Below, one piece after another: positions 33,782 through 42,760 of a DNA stretch of 64,000 nucleotides. Position 1 is the stretch's first letter. Each line of letters begins with the position of its first letter. Position numbers and translations under genes: made by a program. A model generated the notes under the pieces. It saw only the letters and a program-made list of their open reading frames with translations, made no database searches and had not been told where the DNA came from. Source of the DNA: Saussurea involucrata (lineage: Eukaryota; Streptophyta; Magnoliopsida; Asterales; Asteraceae); the NCBI GenBank assembly GCA_033807775.1, contig CM066321.1:234662350-234726349 (forward strand). Direction: 5' to 3'.

Positions 33782-34068
33782 GTTCTCTCTCTCAATGGTG
33801 CTTGTAATAGTCTGTTTCTCTTCTTACATTTGTACGAGAAAACTTATCTAAATACAAGTACCTTTCTATTTGAATTTTTTTTGGTACATAACTTTACTTT
33901 CATTTACTTATATATACTGTACATAGTATACATACTCATACAAAAGAAAAAGATCAAAAAGAACAAAAAGAATGGTCTATGTGAAAAGAACCCAAAAAGA
34001 GTAAAAAGGGTCAAAATGCATTTTAATCTTTCATACTCCTAAATATTCTAAGAAAGGAGCTCAAATTC

Positions 34069-34082
34069 AAATAGGGGGAGAT
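34069..34082 (+). promoter_or_regulatory. Polypurine tract, element 2
   Basis: AAATAGGGGGAGAT immediately precedes the 3' LTR and is nearly the same as in element 1. Confidence 0.85.
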
Positions 34083-35098
34083 TGTTGGGTCACCAAAGAT
34101 TTGAAATTGACTCACCGATGTTTTCCCTAAAATCCTACTTAGAATATTTTAGTTTGGTTCTTCATATGACTTGTACATTATAGCAACTGTTCGGTGAAGT
34201 CGAAGATCAACCGAAACCAAGCTTGAAGACTCTCTACTTGTGGAAAATAGAAGACTCTTCTCAACAAACAAACAAGTCATCATTCACCGAAGTTGTCCTC
34301 ACAATTCGGTGAACAACATGTCCACCGATTTTGTTCTCACAAATCGGTGGTCAGCATCTCCACCGATAATGCTTGCATTATTCGGTAGACATCTTCCACC
34401 GATGTGGTCTTCAGAAATCGGTGTAACTCTTCCCACTGATGAGGATACTTAAATCGGTGGGATCTTTGTGAAATTGGTTTCCTTGCAGATGTTTTCAAAG
34501 ACCAATGACAATTGTATCGGTGAAATATCATCGGTATGATTGTCTTGGAATCCACATCAAGAAGATCATTTACTTCGGGACAAAATCTTCTTACAGGCAA
34601 AAGCAACCTTTTGTCTTATTATCTTTTTGGAAGATGTCCCTTCAGCATGGCTTCTATTCCTTGTTTCAAGAAAAAGGTGATAGTGACTTATCAGCTTTTT
34701 AGAAGTCCACTGGTACTTTTCCAAAGACCATTAGTTCGTTGCAAGTGACTTGAGGATAATAGTACCATGCATTTAATGCTCAGTACCTTATCCTCACTAT
34801 AAAAGGAAGATGAAGACTCCATACAAATCACGCTTTCTGGATTTCTCTCAGTGCAAGATTTTCATATTGCTTGATAACCTTATAGCCTTGCTCTTAGTGT
34901 TCTCTGCTGTATTGTTTAGTTTACTTTGTGAAAGATTGTTAGAATAGTTTATCTGTTCTTTTCCGCAACAGTCTTTAAGTTTCTTTGTGTAATTCTAGTT
35001 GAAAGATTTTCAATATAAAGAATTAAAATTGTGAAAATTTTGAGTATTGTATTCAACCCCCCCTTCTACAATTCTTGTTAAGCCATCTGGGACTAACA
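34083..35098 (+). repeat. 3' LTR of element 2
   Basis: The 1016-bp LTR is followed by TSD ATATA. It differs from the 5' LTR by scattered substitutions and a shorter C run. TATA box TATAAAA is at 34798-34804. Confidence 0.93.
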
Positions 35099-35191
35099 AT
35101 ATATTTTACCAACAAAGTTTACATATCATATATATTTTGAAAATTTAAGATAACAACAACAAACTACAAAAAGTTAAGAAAAATGACTTAC

Positions 35192-35212
35192 AAAATCCCT
35201 AACACGTGACAT
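35192..35212 (-). pseudogene. Exon 1 of the DUF1985-Ulp1 gene
   Basis: ATG at 35212 opens seven codons (MSRVRDF) followed by donor GTAAGTC. The downstream acceptor at 20139-20141 joins in the same phase and continues RDFLTID. The retrotransposon therefore enlarges intron 1 from about 1.1 kb to about 15 kb. It is inferred from splice signals and phase only. Confidence 0.5.
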
Positions 35213-35320
35213 CTTCAAACCGAGCGCGTAATCGACACGAGAAGTTGAGAGAGTTTGGAGAGAGTTTGGAGAGATTATTTAAAAATGGTTGGTGGCCGGA
35301 TATTGGTCCCCCACCCTATC

Positions 35321-35328
35321 TCTTTATA
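35321..35328 (-). promoter_or_regulatory. Probable promoter TATA of the DUF1985-Ulp1 gene
   Basis: The minus strand reads TATAAAGA about 110 bp upstream of ATG 35212, followed by a CTCTCCAAA repeat leader. It lies just inside the right TIR, so transcription starts from the element end. Confidence 0.5.
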
Positions 35329-35450
35329 GCCGACATTGGAGGGTGGGGGTTGGGAAACACTTATAAAAAATTAGGGTTTCAACCCCAACCATACACGTGG
35401 CAGCTAAATCCCGCGATCGGGGGAAAAATCGCGGGATCAGGGGTCATTTT

Positions 35451-35631
35451 GTAGCCGCGGGTTATCTTGAGGGACCATAGCGGGACAAATGGCCAAAGAT
35501 GGTGCCACGTCGTTGTGGGTCCCGCGATCGCGGGGTTTTTCGCATGAAAATGGGTATTTCGGCAAATTCAAGAGAGAGATGGGTATTTTGGCAAGTCAAA
35601 GTCAAACTTTGGGTATTTTAATTAAATTCCC
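35451..35631. repeat. Right TIR of the Ulp1 Mutator-like element
   Basis: It is the reverse complement of 14948-15140, ending AATTAAATTCCC, and is followed by TSD TAATTTAAA. Confidence 0.88.
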
Positions 35632-35653
35632 TAATTTAAACTCACGCCTATCG

Positions 35654-36790
35654 TATTTGACCTCTTATTTTCTTTTTTAATTAAATACTTTTACTCCCTT
35701 AAAATTTAAAATAACTTATCTTAAAACTTACTAATATTTTAATCAAACAAATTACACCAAAAAAACTAGAATTTCGTGCTTTTCGATATAACATCCATCT
35801 CGGTATAGTTTTTTGTTGTTTTAACCGTTTTTTATGTGAAATGCTATATATGTGTTATATTCATCATGAATATTTATGTACGTTCAAGTGTGTACAACAC
35901 ATCGACACTGAAAGCCTTGTAACTCGACATCACATTCTTCAACATTTTCTTTAATGTCGTAAGGCATCACGTTCTTCATCACCGTAACCCAATACCCATC
36001 GAGACGAATCGAGAACCTATCGGGTTTCGGTTGTGAACCGAGGAACAAAAGAGTGCGCGCCACGTCTCTACACCTTCACAGACCATTCATGTATTATTCA
36101 TCATGAATAATACAACATTCATGGTGAATAATGCACGGTTCATGAATTCGTGTATTATTTATCCTGAATATTGTATTATTTATCCTGAATGTTGTATAAT
36201 TCATCTTGAATATTGTTTTATTCATCATGAATAGTGAATAAACGTTCACTTTTGTTATTCATACTGAATGTGGACACCTGGGGATGTACGTACATATTCA
36301 TAATGAATATGAATCGACGAAAAAAATAGAGTGCGCCATGTGTCCACATCTTCATGGGTCATTCATATATTATTCGTCATAAATAATGTATCATTCAAGA
36401 TGAATAATACAACATTCAGGGTGAATAATACACGATTCACGATTAATAATACATGAATCATGAATTTGTGTATTATTCATCCTGAATGTTGTATTATTCA
36501 TCATGAATAGTGAATGTTCACCTTTATTATTCATACTGAATGTGGACACCCGGTGACGTGCATACATATTGATAATGATCATAACGCATATATAACATTT
36601 CACGTAAAAAACAGTTAAAATGAAGAAAAAAAAACTATATCGAGATAGATGTTATATCGAAGAGCACGAAATTCTCGTTTTTTTGACGTCATTTGTTTGA
36701 TCAAAATATTGTAAATTTTTAAGATAATTAATTTTAAACTTTAAGGAGGTAAAAAAAATTTAATTAAAAAAGAAAATAAAAAGTCAAATA
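35654..36790. mobile_element. Fold-back element with about 210-bp inverted ends
   Basis: The left end (TATTTGACCTCTTATTTTC through ATAACATCCATCTCG and TGCTATATATGTGTTAT) is the inverted complement of the right end (to AAGTCAAATA at 36790). The middle (about 36085-36530) is packed with imperfect palindromes ATTCATCATGAATA. No transposase and no clear TSD are visible, so the superfamily is open. Confidence 0.7.
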
Positions 36791-37505
36791 AGTTAAACAC
36801 TGATTCAAATTTACAGTTTTGTCGCTAATCACTTTCCAATTAATCCTATTATATTTTAACCGTTGATTAGTTTTCTAAATATTGATCAATAGCTAATATT
36901 GATCTTCTCTTACCCAACGAAAAAATGAGTTTTTATTTGAAGACATCTAGTATTATTTTGATTATTTATTACACGTTTATTAGGGTGATTTGAGAGAAAA
37001 CCGGTCCGATTCAAATTGTAACAGTAACGGGTCGGATTATTTGAGCCAACGGCAGCGGTGGTTTTCTGAAACTAAAAAATGATACTCCACGAGAAGCGCC
37101 TATAGCACGTGATGACTGTGTCCACTTATCAGAAGAAACGGTGTCATTCGGATGCTTATTATATTTTCCTACAATTTTTAAGAATCGGCGTGGATCTTTA
37201 TCCTACGCTCGCATCTACCGGATCATGGCTATCTGCATAAACCCTAAGGCCAAAAAGAAAAGGGAAAATGTAATTAATAGCCACGCAATAAGGCGGGACC
37301 CATCAACAAGCACTCCCTAACAAAAGACGAAAAGCATATGAATCAAATTATGGAACTTGCTGAACATTTTTACTTAACCCCCTTAGTTTTTATTACTTAC
37401 ACTTTTCCACCTTATGGTTTAAAACGCAACGATATTGAATCCTGAATGGGTCACATCTATGTTCGTTCTTGAAATACATATCTAAATGGGTGAGACTCTT
37501 GTAGG
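36791..37505. other. Non-coding spacer
   Basis: No recognised element or gene. A 32-codon ATG frame near 37225 (MAICINPKAKKKRE) follows a promoter-like stretch but has nothing to support it. Confidence 0.4.
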
Positions 37506-38056
37506 TGATCAATCTCTAATGGGGTCACTAAATCTTACACTAAACACTAAATTTGGTGTAAATCTCACTATTCACATCTTCAATGGGGTCACTATTTTCT
37601 ACACTAAATTTAGTGTGATGAATAGTATTACACTATATTTGGTGTAACACTATTCATTTACACTACTTTTTCAATTACATTTTTGGTCCCTCAAATTTGA
37701 GATTTCTTATTTTTGTCTTTTAAAGTGTTAAAGTTTAAATAGGTTTATTTTATATACATATTGTTTAATATAACTTTTATTGTTTAATAAAAAGTTTTGT
37801 GATATGCATTAAAATAATTTAGTTCATAATTAATAAAAATAAAAAATAATAAGTTATGATCTAAATAAAAAATATGGGTATAAATTGTAAAGTTAATAAA
37901 TATAAGGATATTATTGAAAGTTTAATAAATTAATATAAAAATGATTTGGTGTAAAAAATAGTGTTATTCATTGGAGAAGATTTACTATTAACACTAAATT
38001 TTACACTACTTTTGATGTTTAGTGTAAAATATAGTATGACCCATTGGAGATGCCCT
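37506..38056. mobile_element. MITE, GGGCATCTCCAATGG type
   Basis: The ends are inverted: ATCTCTAATGGGGTCACTAA at the left and, at the right, the complement of GGGCATCTCCAATGGGTCAT. Internal TTACACTAAA/TTTAGTGTAA blocks repeat in both orientations. The type is common in plants and usually Tourist/Harbinger-like. The left end is degraded. Confidence 0.5.
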
Positions 38057-38187
38057 AAATGATAAAAAAATAATTCTATCCATATAGTTTTGGTTAAGAG
38101 TTCAAGCGGCTAAGTTTTTTTAATCGATGATACATTTTTAGAAGGTTAGAGTTATACTCAAATTTCAAGAGTAGTGTTCTCTACTCA

Positions 38188-38490
38188 GGGGGTGTTTGGG
38201 AGTGCTTATATTTTTAACTTATGCTTATTTGCTTATGTGGTGAGGAAAAGCAGTTTTTAAAAAGGGTTTGTTAAAAATTGAGGGTAAAAAGGTAATTTGG
38301 ATAGATAAGGAAATAAGGAGAAGTAAATAAGTAGGTATGAAATGACTTATCAAAAACAACTTATTTATGGTGAGGAGAAGCAAATAAGCACTTTTGATTT
38401 TTTCTATCCAAACACTCCAAATTGCTTATTTGCGGTGGGGAGAAGCTATAAGCAAATAAGTCAAAAATATAAGCACTCCCAAACACCCCC
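38188..38490. mobile_element. MITE, GGGGGTGTTTGG type
   Basis: TIRs of more than 40 bp (GGGGGTGTTTGGGAGTGCTT and its complement at 38451-38490) are flanked by TCA on both sides (38185-38187, 38491-38493). There is no coding. It is probably PIF/Harbinger-like; hAT is less likely because no 8-bp TSD is seen. Confidence 0.75.
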
Positions 38491-38524
38491 TCAATGTATC
38501 TTAGATGGATTCATAGTCATTTTA

Positions 38525-38776
38525 GGGGCCGTTTATCAAATACTTACCCGGGTAAGCGTTTACCAGTCAAATGTAACACTATTACTTACTTACCGAGTAA
38601 GATTTTAATCAGCCAAATCGGTTTCGAATGCAACAATTCACCCGGTAAGCGCTAACCGTGGTAAGAGTCGTCGCCATCACTTACCGGGGTAAGATTCTCG
38701 GTCCTTTCATTCGCTCTTACCAGGTAAGATTTTTGGTCCTTACCATATCAATCCGGATAAGTGTTCCCTTAGATGG
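38525..38776 (+). mobile_element. Tourist-like MITE family A, 3'-truncated
   Basis: It starts GGGGCCGTTTATCAAATAC and carries the family blocks CTTACCCGGGTAAGCG, GCGCTAACCGTGGTAAGAG and CTCGGTCCTT. It lacks the right end. Confidence 0.65.
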
Positions 38777-38891
38777 ATTCATAGTCATCATGACTTAACA
38801 ATCCTCTTACTTGTTCTAGATTTCATTCTTTTGACTTTTCAACAATAAATATAACCCGAGAAATATGTTCAAGTTGATGGTCGGTTACTAA

Positions 38892-39198
38892 GGGGCCGTT
38901 TACCTAATCACTTACCCGGACAAGTGCTTATCGGTAAAATTCAACACTATCACCTACTTCCCGGGTAAGATTTTAGTCTCCAAAATGGCATCGTATGCTA
39001 CAATTTAGCTGATAAGCGCTAACCATGGTAAGAGTCGTCGCACTCACTTACCGGGTAGGACTCTCGGTCCTTGCTTTCGACTCTCGGTCCTTGCTTTCGT
39101 TCTTACCGGGTAAGATTCTTGGTCCTTGCCATATTCATCCAGTAAGCTAATATGACTTGGTAAGCACTTACCCGGGTAAACGTTTTGTAAACGGCCCC
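38892..39198 (+). mobile_element. Tourist-like MITE family A, complete copy
   Basis: TIRs GGGGCCGTTTACC / GGTAAACGTTTTGTAAACGGCCCC-type ends bound 307 bp, flanked by TAA on both sides (38889-38891, 39199-39201). The internal half palindromes CTTACCCGG and CCGGGTAAG are spaced along the whole element. Confidence 0.8.
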
Positions 39199-39255
39199 TA
39201 AGTATTGATCTACTAAACGATCATCAAGTGAACGAAACATTCATCCAACATCTTA

Positions 39256-40116
39256 GGGCCTGTTTGGTTCATGGAATTGGAAGGAATTGGAATGGCCAAT
39301 TCCATTGACCAAATTCCATGACCCTGTTTGGTTCACGGAATGTTAACGACGGAATCCCTCAAATTCCAACAAAATCCTTAAGTTACTGAATTCACTATTC
39401 CACAGGTTATCGCACGGATTTCATTTCATTTCGACGGAATCCTTCCCTAATCCAAATCAATTTGTGCGGCTCGTCTCTGCAGAACAAGGGTCTCGATCTC
39501 CTCTGTTGATGACAACCTGTCTCCAGCAAATACACCATTCATGGAAAAAAAATCTAAAAATAGGAAGAGAAATATTATTATAACAATTAATGGATTAATA
39601 ATGAATAAAAAATAAATATAAATACACCAACCTACATGTTGTGTTTTTTAATAAGACCTGCATGTTAATACACTGTAAAATTTACAATACCATTTATCAT
39701 GTTTAAATTATATTTTAAAACGTGTATGGTACAGTACATTTTATTACGTATTTGATATGTAATCAATTATTTTATTAAATTATGTTTAAAATTAAACATT
39801 TTTAAGACATGATAAATAATAATTTAATATATTAAATAATAATTTTACTGATATTTATAATTTAAAGAAAATGACAGAAAAAAATCATAAAATAACATTT
39901 TCTGATATTTAATTCCAACTTCAATTCCAAAGTTGAATTCCATGAACCAAACAAAAAGATTTCAATTCCTTAATAATTTCATTCCAATTCCATTCAAACA
40001 AACGCGACCAAAATGCGTGGTCAAATTCCATCAAATTTCATTTCAATTCCTTCAAAGTCAAATTCCTTGATGAATTCCAATTCCAGCGAATTCCATTCCG
40101 CGAACCAAACACCCCC
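39256..40116. mobile_element. MITE, GGGCCTGTTTGGTTC type
   Basis: Inverted ends (GGCCTGTTTGGTTCATGG at the left, complement CGCGAACCAAACACCCCC at the right) are flanked by TTA (39253-39255, 40117-40119). Many GGAATTGGAAT/ATTCCAATTCC blocks occur inside. It spans 861 bp with no coding. Confidence 0.75.
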
Positions 40117-40280
40117 TTAGTGACTTAGTGGGACTGAAGACCAATAAAGTATTTCAACATAAAATATAACTACTGAAACCTAAAGTCTACAACTGGAAGT
40201 TATTACTAAAGTTCAAGACTTGTTCAATTAAAGAGTACATTACCAATGAAGACTCCCCAGTAAATTCAAAACTATAATTT

Positions 40281-40513
40281 ACTTATCGGGTAAGATTTTA
40301 GTCCACCAAAACGTTATCCTAGACTACAATTTTTCCGGTAAGCGCTAACCGTGGTAAGAGTCTTCACCATCACTTGCCGAGGTAAGACTCTCGGACTCTC
40401 GGTCCTTGCCTTACCCCTTACCGGACAAGATTTTTGGTCCTTGTCATATTGATTCGGTAAGGTAATGTGACTTGATAAACACTTACCCGGATAAGCGTTT
40501 GGTAAACGACCCC
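40281..40513 (+). mobile_element. Tourist-like MITE family A, 5'-truncated
   Basis: It has the family blocks CTTATCGGGTAAG, GCGCTAACCGTGGTAAGAG and an intact-looking right end GGTAAACGACCCCT, but no left TIR. Confidence 0.65.
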
Positions 40514-40638
40514 TCAATAACCTTGAAGTTAAGACATATTTAACGTTGAGGACAAACAAAGTGTATATTTACCATATTTTTATTAGCTTATTTTTAGCTT
40601 ATTTTATAGCAGGATTTACGTTTCCATATAACTTATTT

Positions 40639-40811
40639 AACAACTATGGATCAACCATGCTCTGATACCATGAAGGTTGAAACTTCTTGTTTACCTATAA
40701 ATATTCCCTATCTTTTTCTTTTGTAGTCATGTTTTCCTATGATAATAAAACCCTAGACATTTTTGCCTTTCAATCTTCATGGTATCAGAGCATGGTTGAT
40801 CCATAGTTGTT
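40639..40811. repeat. Inverted repeat with two back-to-back primer sites
   Basis: The 44-nt arms 40639-40682 and 40768-40811 are reverse complements with one mismatch. Each arm contains the initiator-Met primer motif: GCTCTGATACCA at 40659-40670 and TGGTATCAGAGC at 40780-40791. The 109 bp between the primer motifs start TGAAGGTTGAAA and end TTTCAATCTTCA. Confidence 0.88.
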
Positions 40812-41348
40812 TTGTCGATTGAAGATCTTTTCTTAAGAAAAAAAAGCGAGAAAAGGTCGGCTGCATTTTTCAGGTAAGAGCAACTGTGCCGTTTTCTTTA
40901 TGCCCGAAGTTTCAACCGTTGGATCGTTGTTATTTGTGAACACTAGCTTCACGGCATATTTATCTACATTCTGAACGGTAGAGATCAATTTTTAAGGTTC
41001 TTAAGTCGTTCGTTTGATGTTCGACAGGTTGTTGTTTAGACTACACTTTTAGGGCAAGTGCATCCGCCGTTTTGTCAATTCCCGAAGTTTGAACCATCGG
41101 ATCGTCGTGATTTTGGACAGTAGCTTCAAGACATCTTTATCTACATTCTAAACGGTGGAGATCGGTTTTTGAGGTTCGAAAATCGTCATTTTGATGTTCA
41201 ACAGATTGTTGTTTTCTAGGTGTAGTTTGCATCCGTTTTCTCACTGGGTACGAATCGATTTTGATTGTTGACTGTATTTACCATATTTCTTGTTTTGGTT
41301 ATCTATTGTGGATTGGGGTTTTTTGTGCATTTTATCATCTCTGTCGTA
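40812..41348 (+). other. Untranslated leader of the old Copia element
   Basis: This non-coding stretch lies between PBS and gag ATG. It contains a divergent direct repeat of about 140 bp: ACTGTGCCGTTTTC, GAAGTTTCAACCGTTGGATCG and GGTAGAGATC recur as CATCCGCCGTTTTG, GAAGTTTGAACCATCGGATCG and GGTGGAGATC. Confidence 0.6.
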
Positions 41349-42372
41349 ATGGCTGCTCGGAAAGATGACTCGCTTCAATCAATTAGTACACAACTAGATG
41401 GTAAAAAATATGCTTATTAGAGTTATGTTATGAAAAATTTACTGCATGGGAAATCTATGTGGGGTTATGTGACTGGTACCAAAGTCAAGCCTATTGATAC
41501 AAAAGTTGCAGATTTTGCATTATCCATTGATCTTTGGGAAACCGATAACTCTAAAACCATTGCTTGGATTAACAACTTTGTTATGCAATCCATTGATACT
41601 CAACTGGCTAAGTATGACACGACTAAAGAAGTTTGGGATCATTTGGATAGACTTTACACCCAATCGAATTTGCAAAACAGTACCAATTAGAAACAGACAT
41701 TCGAGCCCTCCAACACAACAACATGAATATTCAAGACTTTTATTTTGCTATGTTTGACCTATGGGATCAGTTGGCACTTACTGAATCTGCAGAATTGAAG
41801 TCTTTCAAACCGTATATTGCTATGGGGGAAGAACAACGTTTGGTGCGATTCTTAATGGCTTTAGGATCTGGTTTTCAAAGATTACGTGGGACAGTCCTTC
41901 GTCGTACTCCTTTTCTTTCAGTTGATTCGGTTGTCCATGAATTAATGACAAAAGAGACTTGTCTCAAGTCTCGGATTGATAAAGGGTTTAAACTATTTAC
42001 AACTCCTGTTGTTTTTGTTGTCCCACAACGACCTCCAGTTGCCAACCAGTCCAGACCAGCCCCTAATGTTGCTTATGATGAATGTGCTTTCTGCAAAGGG
42101 AAGAACCATTGGAAGTGTCATTGTCCATTATTGGTTGCCAAAGAAAAACAACAACAAAAACAACAACAACCTTGGTCCATGCATCAAAATAAAGTTTTTG
42201 GACACTTCCAGCCACGTCATACATGTTCTTTTCCATGGACACCTCGTCCTCCTCAATTTAAGACTACTGCTACACCATCCTTGGAATTCGGTTTTAATAC
42301 GACCGCCACGCCACTGACTGCCTTAGATCCTCAGGTTTATGAGCAGTTCAGACAGTTCATTGCCTCCACATC
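41349..42372 (+). pseudogene. Gag of the old Copia element
   Basis: ATG 41349 reads MAARKDDSLQSIS, stops at TAG 41418-41420 (a TGG-to-TAG position in this family, NYAYWSYV-like), resumes MKNLLHGKSMWGYVTG, and changes frame near 41665 before RALQHNNMNIQDFY and WDQLALTE. A zinc-knuckle-like CAFCKGKNHWKCHC follows near 42082-42123, then a Gln/Pro-rich tail. It runs into an inserted LTR near 42372. Confidence 0.82.
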
Positions 42373-42401
42373 TTTAACAACCTCAAATTTGGAAAGAGCA
42401 A

Positions 42402-42760
42402 TGTTAGGATCCAAGCGCTTACCACTACGCCAAAAGCAATTGCTGGTGGAGAAGGCGCAACTTATTTCCATATAGCGTAGCAGCCAGCGCCACGTTTCGA
42501 TTTAGGGAGATGTTGGTCAATGACCCAACAATCCCCCCCAGCATCTGTCAGCACTCTTGGCTGCTCAGCTTGCCTTTGGCATTATAATGCACTCCATGGG
42601 ATTCGAACCTGTGACCTGCTCTGATACCACATGTTAGGATCCAAGCGCTTACCACTACGCCAAAAGCAATTGCTGGTGGAGAAGGCGCAACTTATTTCCA
42701 TATAGCGTAGCAGCCAGCGCCACGTTTCGATTTAGGGAGATGCTTGTCAATGACCCAACA
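42402..42760 (-). mobile_element. TRIM (terminal-repeat retrotransposon in miniature)
   Basis: Two 129-bp direct repeats (42402-42530, 42632-42760; TGTTAGGATC...ATGACCCAACA, two mismatches) flank a 101-bp middle. On the minus strand the order is LTR, PBS TGGTATCAGAGC (complement at 42618-42629), middle, purine tract GCTGGGGGGGAT, LTR. Flanks AGCAA and AGAAA match at 4 of 5 bases. The total is 359 bp, with no coding. It sits inside the degraded solo LTR. Confidence 0.88.
42599..42662 (-). promoter_or_regulatory. tRNA-like pol III promoter in the TRIM
   Basis: On the minus strand TGGCGTAGTGG (42652-42662, in the LTR) fits A-box consensus TRGYNNARNNG at every position, and GGTTCGAATCC (42599-42609, in the middle) fits B-box GGTTCGANTCC exactly. 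The 42 bases between them include the LTR end and the PBS. The layout is tRNA-like, as in SINE heads. Confidence 0.6.

Larger units (their letters stand above)
21194..35098 (+). mobile_element. Sirevirus-like Copia retrotransposon 2
   Basis: The 13.9-kb element has 1.02-kb LTRs (TGTTGGGTCA...GGGACTAACA) and a 5-bp TSD ATATA (21189-21193, 35099-35103). Order: LTR, PBS, long gag, protease-integrase-RT-RNase H, a CACCGAT-rich spacer, aORF, purine tract, LTR. The long gag, post-pol ORF, C run before the 5' LTR end and CACCG palindromes are Sirevirus traits. The LTRs differ at roughly ten positions plus the C-run length (about 1%). It lies in intron 1 of the DUF1985-Ulp1 gene and has taken a 1.6-kb solo LTR into pol. 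Confidence 0.93.
14948..35631 (-). mobile_element. Mutator-like element carrying a DUF1985-Ulp1 gene
   Basis: Inverted repeats of about 180-193 bp (14948-15140 and 35451-35631) begin GGGAATTTAATTAAAATACC and are flanked by a 9-bp TSD TAATTTAAA (14939-14947 and 35632-35640). Removing the Sirevirus inside leaves about 6.8 kb. The TIRs carry GC-rich palindromes (CCCGCGATCGCGGG) in an AT-rich background. Cargo on the minus strand is a multi-exon DUF1985/Ulp1 protease gene and a coiled-coil ORF. I see no MURA-type transposase. Plant Mutator-like elements with Ulp1-like genes are known as the KAONASHI-type families, which this resembles. Confidence 0.88.

Noticed and set aside
21194..35098. Element 2 as an infectious-type retrovirus with an envelope gene
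   Set aside because: The post-pol ORF shows no signal peptide or membrane segment and is broken; the structure is that of a Copia/Sirevirus retrotransposon.
36085..36530. CRISPR-like array
   Set aside because: The ATTCATCATGAAT units are irregularly spaced, palindromic and variable, with no constant repeat-spacer pattern, in plant DNA.
37225..37323. Small ATG frame MAICINPKAKKKRE after a promoter-like stretch
   Set aside because: About 32 codons, no homology cue, no splice partner.
42599..42662. Genuine tRNA gene
   Set aside because: A and B boxes are present, but acceptor and anticodon stems do not form, and the stretch spans an LTR end and a PBS.
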